Source: DAISIK01 sp036822055
GTDB lineage: Bacteria > Verrucomicrobiota > Verrucomicrobiia > Opitutales > Puniceicoccaceae
Reading direction: 5' to 3'
Assembly (NCBI GenBank): GCA_036822055.1
Contig: DAISIK010000010.1
Span: 1 to 64,000, forward strand
Length of the DNA: 64,000 nt
Both the position numbers and the translations under genes were made by a program. Below the pieces are notes generated by a model that made no database searches, had not been told where the DNA came from, and saw only the letters and a list, made by a program, of their open reading frames with translations. This document shows positions 61,133 to 64,000 of this stretch, in pieces. How positions within the stretch are numbered: the stretch's first letter is position 1; every line of letters begins with the position of its first letter.

Positions 61133-62316
61133 GGTCTCCATGGTCGGAATGCAAAGGGTTGACCAGGCCTTATTAAATTGGAGGCTGGCGGAATTTCCAG
61201 AAACCCATCCGTTCGGGCAAGGCAACCAAGGTCACCAGAGTTTCCATGCTGCGAAGGGATCGCCATCCCAGCCCGCAAACTGCAGGCCAAATACCGTGTC
61301 GAGTCGGTTTGTGTCGGATGATCCCCGGCCACCGGTACCAGAGAGGTCTTCTCCGGCTTGATACCGCGCAGTCGATCGAGGGTCGGAAGCACATGACGGT
61401 AGAACGTAAACAAAGCAGCGAGGGGGTTTCCAGGCAGACCGAACAACAGTACTTTCCCTTTCTGCGCGACCGCCATCGGATGCCCGGGCCGCTGGCCGAC
61501 CCGATGGAAGAGAATTTCAAAGCCGGATCCCTCAATTGATCGAAGGCCGTAGTCCTTTCTGCCCTTAGACATCGCTCCACAAATGATGACCAGATCGCTT
61601 TCTTCAGTTGCTCGAACGATCTCCTCACCGAGCATCGCTTCGTTATCCGGCAAGTGAATGCTGCTGAAGACTACATCACGGAAACTCGCGAGACTGGCTT
61701 CCAGGGTCGCCGCATGAGTACCAAAAATCTGCCAGGGCAAAGCCTTCCCCACCCCCGCAGATACCACCTCATCCCCAGTCGTAATCAGCCTGATCCGAAT
61801 CGTTCGGTTCACCACCAGGCGGTTGAATCCCTCACTGGTTGCCAAAGCGAGATGCGCGGCGTGGAGGCGGGAGGACTTTTCCAGAACGACGGTTCCAGCC
61901 GGATAGTCTGCACCCTCACGGTGAACATACTGCCAACGGTCAAGTTCTCCTTCCTTGATGCGGAGTTCCTTCTCCCCCACGTCGCACCATTCCACCGGCA
62001 CCACACAATCACTTCCCAACGGAAGTACAGCTCCGGTACTTACCTCGATCGCCTTCTCCCTCGTCGCGAGGGGGAAGGGCTCAGCACCTGCTGGAAGGTA
62101 GCCAGCTACGCGGAAAGTCTTCCTCCCCTCCTTCCAGGTATCCCAGTCGATGGCGTATCCATCCATCATCACCCGGTTGAAAGGAGGGGCAGGACGCGTC
62201 GAGTGTACCGATTGAAGGAGAGCCCGACCAACCGCCATACGACTATCCATCTCGATCGCCTCCACGGGCTCAACCCGCTGATTCAAGAGCGCATCTACCT
62301 CCTCGACTGTGATCAT
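61129..62316 (-). CDS. moeA: Molybdopterin molybdenumtransferase
   Basis: 395 residues. Opens TVEEVDALLNQRVEP and has RPAPPFNRVMMDGYAID, STGAVLPLGSDCVVPVE, GDEVVSAGVG, CGAMSKGRKDYG and LFGLPGNPLAALFTFYRHVLP, the standard MoeA order. It inserts molybdate into molybdopterin-AMP. The adenylating partner (Mog/MoaB) is not in the window. First gene of the minus-strand cofactor operon moeA-moaC-moaD-fusion-moaA; stop overlaps the moaC start by four bases. Confidence 0.95.
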   Translation of the reverse strand: MITVEEVDALLNQRVEPVEAIEMDSRMAVGRALLQSVHSTRPAPPFNRVMMDGYAIDWDTWKEGRKTFRVAGYLPAGAEPFPLATREKAIEVSTGAVLPLGSDCVVPVEWCDVGEKELRIKEGELDRWQYVHREGADYPAGTVVLEKSSRLHAAHLALATSEGFNRLVVNRTIRIRLITTGDEVVSAGVGKALPWQIFGTHAATLEASLASFRDVVFSSIHLPDNEAMLGEEIVRATEESDLVIICGAMSKGRKDYGLRSIEGSGFEILFHRVGQRPGHPMAVAQKGKVLLFGLPGNPLAALFTFYRHVLPTLDRLRGIKPEKTSLVPVAGDHPTQTDSTRYLACSLRAGMAIPSQHGNSGDLGCLARTDGFLEIPPASNLIRPGQPFAFRPWRP

Positions 62317-62393
62317 TGCCTCTAGATCATCGATTCGATTAGTTAGCCCGACAAGCCGAACCGCAACATTGGGCAGGGTGGTTCGACTTTCAG

Positions 62394-62426
62394 AAAAAGC
62401 ATGGACCGAATGCCCATTCTTCGGTC
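62394..62426 (-). terminator. Intrinsic terminator after lpxB
   Basis: On the minus strand a seven-pair perfect stem (62426-62420 with 62410-62404: GACCGAA and TTCGGTC) has a nine-base loop and is followed by a five-T run at 62398-62394. It separates lpxB from the moeA operon on the same strand. Confidence 0.75.
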
Positions 62427-62500
62427 GTCCGACAAGTCCATCCCTATAGAGTTAGGAAGTGGATACAAGGTGGACCCATCCACAAAAGAGCAAATAAGCA

Positions 62501-63718
62501 TCATTCCACGGACCTGAGGACCCTCAGATCATCCGAAAGGTGCCCACCCAACCACTCGGCTGGATCAAGATTACTCTCAGCAGCCAGCATCGACCAGAGC
62601 TCACTTGCGCATATCCTCGTCTCTTCCCTGCGCCTCGAATCATTCAAGCAAACATCCAACTCGGTCGCCAGCATCTCAGGTTTGGCAGCCCCCTGGAGGT
62701 ATTCGGGATATACCGGTCGATCGAGGAGGATATTTGCAATGCCCAGCCAACGCACCTTCACCAGGCGTTTCCCCAGGCTGAAGGTCAATGGATGGGTCCG
62801 ATAAACAATCGCCCCGGGCACTCCCGCCAGTGCACACTTGAGCGACATCGTACCGGAACTCGTTAACACCGCAGCAGCTCGCACTTCTCCTTCTTTTCCA
62901 TCTAGGTAAATCAAGCGATCCGTATCCAAGCCTTCCTTACTAAACTGCTTAATCAACGATTCGATAACCTCGCGGACCCGATCATCGGCGCAGCGGACGA
63001 CCGCTGGACGCCTTCCGGCTTCTGGTTTGGATCGCGCCCAGTGAGCATACGCGTTGAGGAGTACCGGAAAGATCCGCTGCACCGGACCCCTCCGCGAACC
63101 AGGCAAAAGGAGAATCGGGCCGCCTGGATCATACTCCAGACCGAGCTCGAAATCCGCCGCCGTAAAAGGGTGCCCGAGAAATCGGGTCTTGAGCGTGGTG
63201 TCCCGGTAGAAATCGACCTCGAAAGGAAAGATCACCCCGAGTTCGTCGAGACTTTCCGCCATTTTAAATCGTCTCCCCGCCTTCCAGGCCCAGATTTGCG
63301 GACTAATGTAGAATACCACCCTAATCTCACCTCCGCCAGCCCGGGAGAGACCCCGCCGCTTCAATTCATCTGCCAGGCGCAGGTTAAAACCCGGGTAGTC
63401 CACCAGACAAATCACCCGGGGGCGGTGGGCTTCAATCCAGCGGAGTGTCTCAGCAAAGAGTCGCCTAAAAAACCCATAGTGACGAACCACCTCCACTAGG
63501 CCAACAATCGACCAGCGAGTCATGTCACAGAGCAGATCGGCGCCCGCCTTCTCCAGATTTGGACCGCCGAGAGCCGCTATCTCAAGATTCGGCTGGAGTT
63601 GCTTCAGCTTCTTAACCGCCGCCCCGGCATGCTCGTCCCCCGAGTGCTCTCCCGCAATCAGAAGCAAATCTGGTCGCGCCCGAGGTGCTCCGAAAGGTTC
63701 AAAGTCCGGCTTTTCCAT
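62501..63718 (-). CDS. lpxB: Lipid-A-disaccharide synthase
   Basis: 405 residues from the ATG at 63718; five codons of the longest frame precede it. LLLIAGEHSGDEHAGA is the family N-terminus. CLVDYPGFNLRLAD and VVFYISPQIWAWKAGR follow in the LpxB order, then ILLLPGSRRGPVQRIFP and the C-terminal SSGTMSLKCALAGVPGAIVYR. It joins UDP-2,3-diacylglucosamine and lipid X to make the lipid A disaccharide. Its start overlaps the upstream Gfo/Idh/MocA gene's end by 20 bases. Confidence 0.95.
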   Translation of the reverse strand: MEKPDFEPFGAPRARPDLLLIAGEHSGDEHAGAAVKKLKQLQPNLEIAALGGPNLEKAGADLLCDMTRWSIVGLVEVVRHYGFFRRLFAETLRWIEAHRPRVICLVDYPGFNLRLADELKRRGLSRAGGGEIRVVFYISPQIWAWKAGRRFKMAESLDELGVIFPFEVDFYRDTTLKTRFLGHPFTAADFELGLEYDPGGPILLLPGSRRGPVQRIFPVLLNAYAHWARSKPEAGRRPAVVRCADDRVREVIESLIKQFSKEGLDTDRLIYLDGKEGEVRAAAVLTSSGTMSLKCALAGVPGAIVYRTHPLTFSLGKRLVKVRWLGIANILLDRPVYPEYLQGAAKPEMLATELDVCLNDSRRREETRICASELWSMLAAESNLDPAEWLGGHLSDDLRVLRSVE

Positions 63719-64000
63719 TCTGGGCAAACTCACCCATCGCCGCCTGCTGGGATTGAATCAGCTCGGTAACGTCCAGCGCCACCTCGAGAGCCAGGGATCC
63801 AAACGAAGCATCTACCCTCGGGGTTTGGCTCTTGCGCACGGAGTCAAGGAATGAGCTTAGCTCCAACTTCAGCGGCTCCCCCTTGTCGATCGGGATTTCA
63901 TCGCGATCCAGGCTGGTCCCATTGATCTGCAGGAGGTGCCCACTCTGGTTCATGAAATCGAGTGATAGGTATTTCCGGGGCTGAAAAACCCGGATCTCAC
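63699..64000 (-). CDS. Gfo/Idh/MocA-type oxidoreductase, C-terminal end only
   Basis: The frame runs to the end of the window without a start, so the gene is cut at its 5' end; about 99 C-terminal residues remain. RVFQPRKYLSLDFM and the helix ELSSFLDSVRKSQTP with a following VALDVTELIQSQQ match the C-terminal domain of Gfo/Idh/MocA dehydrogenases; the NAD-binding part is outside the window. It overlaps lpxB by 20 bases. Such genes are often found beside lpx genes in some phyla, which suggests a link to lipid A sugar synthesis, but the reaction is unknown. Confidence 0.65.
   Translation of the reverse strand, partial: EIRVFQPRKYLSLDFMNQSGHLLQINGTSLDRDEIPIDKGEPLKLELSSFLDSVRKSQTPRVDASFGSLALEVALDVTELIQSQQAAMGEFAQNGKAGL

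Noticed and set aside
62317..62500. Possible direct repeat near CCGACAAG in the gap before moeA
   Set aside because: CCGACAAG occurs twice but the match does not extend, so it is most likely chance; the useful signal there is the lpxB terminator.

Overview
The window looks like a chromosomal segment of a Gram-negative bacterium, most likely from the Verrucomicrobiota (an Opitutia-like lineage). This placement is an inference from gene content: lipid A genes (lpxB, lpxD) occur together with RNase Y, a SecA without the usual C-terminal zinc motif, a MASE1 hybrid kinase, a CsgG-family protein and a WecA/CapD fusion. Base composition appears fairly even throughout. I see no insertion sequences, phage genes or CRISPR arrays.

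Layout. 1-7233 is an envelope polysaccharide region: two glycosyltransferases, a tRNA-Arg, a WecA-CapD fusion, a sugar aminotransferase and a full CapD-type 4,6-dehydratase. A Xer recombinase is translationally tied to its end. 8414-13819 holds an AI-2E family permease, metH behind a 24-bp perfect palindrome, and a small unknown gene. 13820-14193 is a structured non-coding gap. 14194-16786 carries an Lrp-type regulator, gcvT, gcvH and an exported peroxiredoxin. 16799-20536 is a queuosine cluster: an SRAP protein and queG on the minus strand, diverging from queC, queD and queE. 20537-22976 is a structured leader followed by an unknown ATP-grasp-like protein and a hexapeptide acyltransferase.

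22984-28760 is a minus-strand group: secA, a small unknown gene, an FAD oxidoreductase and a HIT protein in transcription order, with a UDP-glucuronate decarboxylase-like gene upstream of secA. 28986-34233 has tRNA-Gly(CCC), rny, the SRP RNA, an unknown secreted protein and a MASE1 hybrid kinase. 34337-40299 contains ligA, a DUF4412 protein, a CsgG-family protein, a DUF3817 protein and a PAS-SpoIIE phosphatase. 40317-46331 contains fcl and gmd (GDP-fucose), a DEAD-family helicase, gluQ, tRNA-Gly(TCC), and a chelatase-cobA siroheme pair. 46476-56531 holds an outer-membrane protein, an FAH-family hydrolase, prfC, dgt, a PAS histidine kinase, an HtrA protease and prs. 56531-64000 has lpxD, a molybdopterin cluster (moeA, moaC, moaD, a MoaE-MoeB-rhodanese fusion and moaA, in transcription order), lpxB and a truncated Gfo/Idh/MocA gene.

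Most of the content is housekeeping and cofactor metabolism. The less ordinary items are the ATP-grasp/acyltransferase pair with its structured leader, the three-domain MoaE-MoeB-rhodanese protein, the WecA-CapD fusion, a two-lobed sirohydrochlorin chelatase with one apparently dead lobe, the palindrome before metH, and the bistable-looking repeat after metH. No gene set here amounts to a clearly new defence or mobile system. Start codons were moved inward from the longest reading frame where family length, a ribosome binding site or overlap with another element supported it. Shine-Dalgarno sites are weak at many genes, so some starts remain uncertain.
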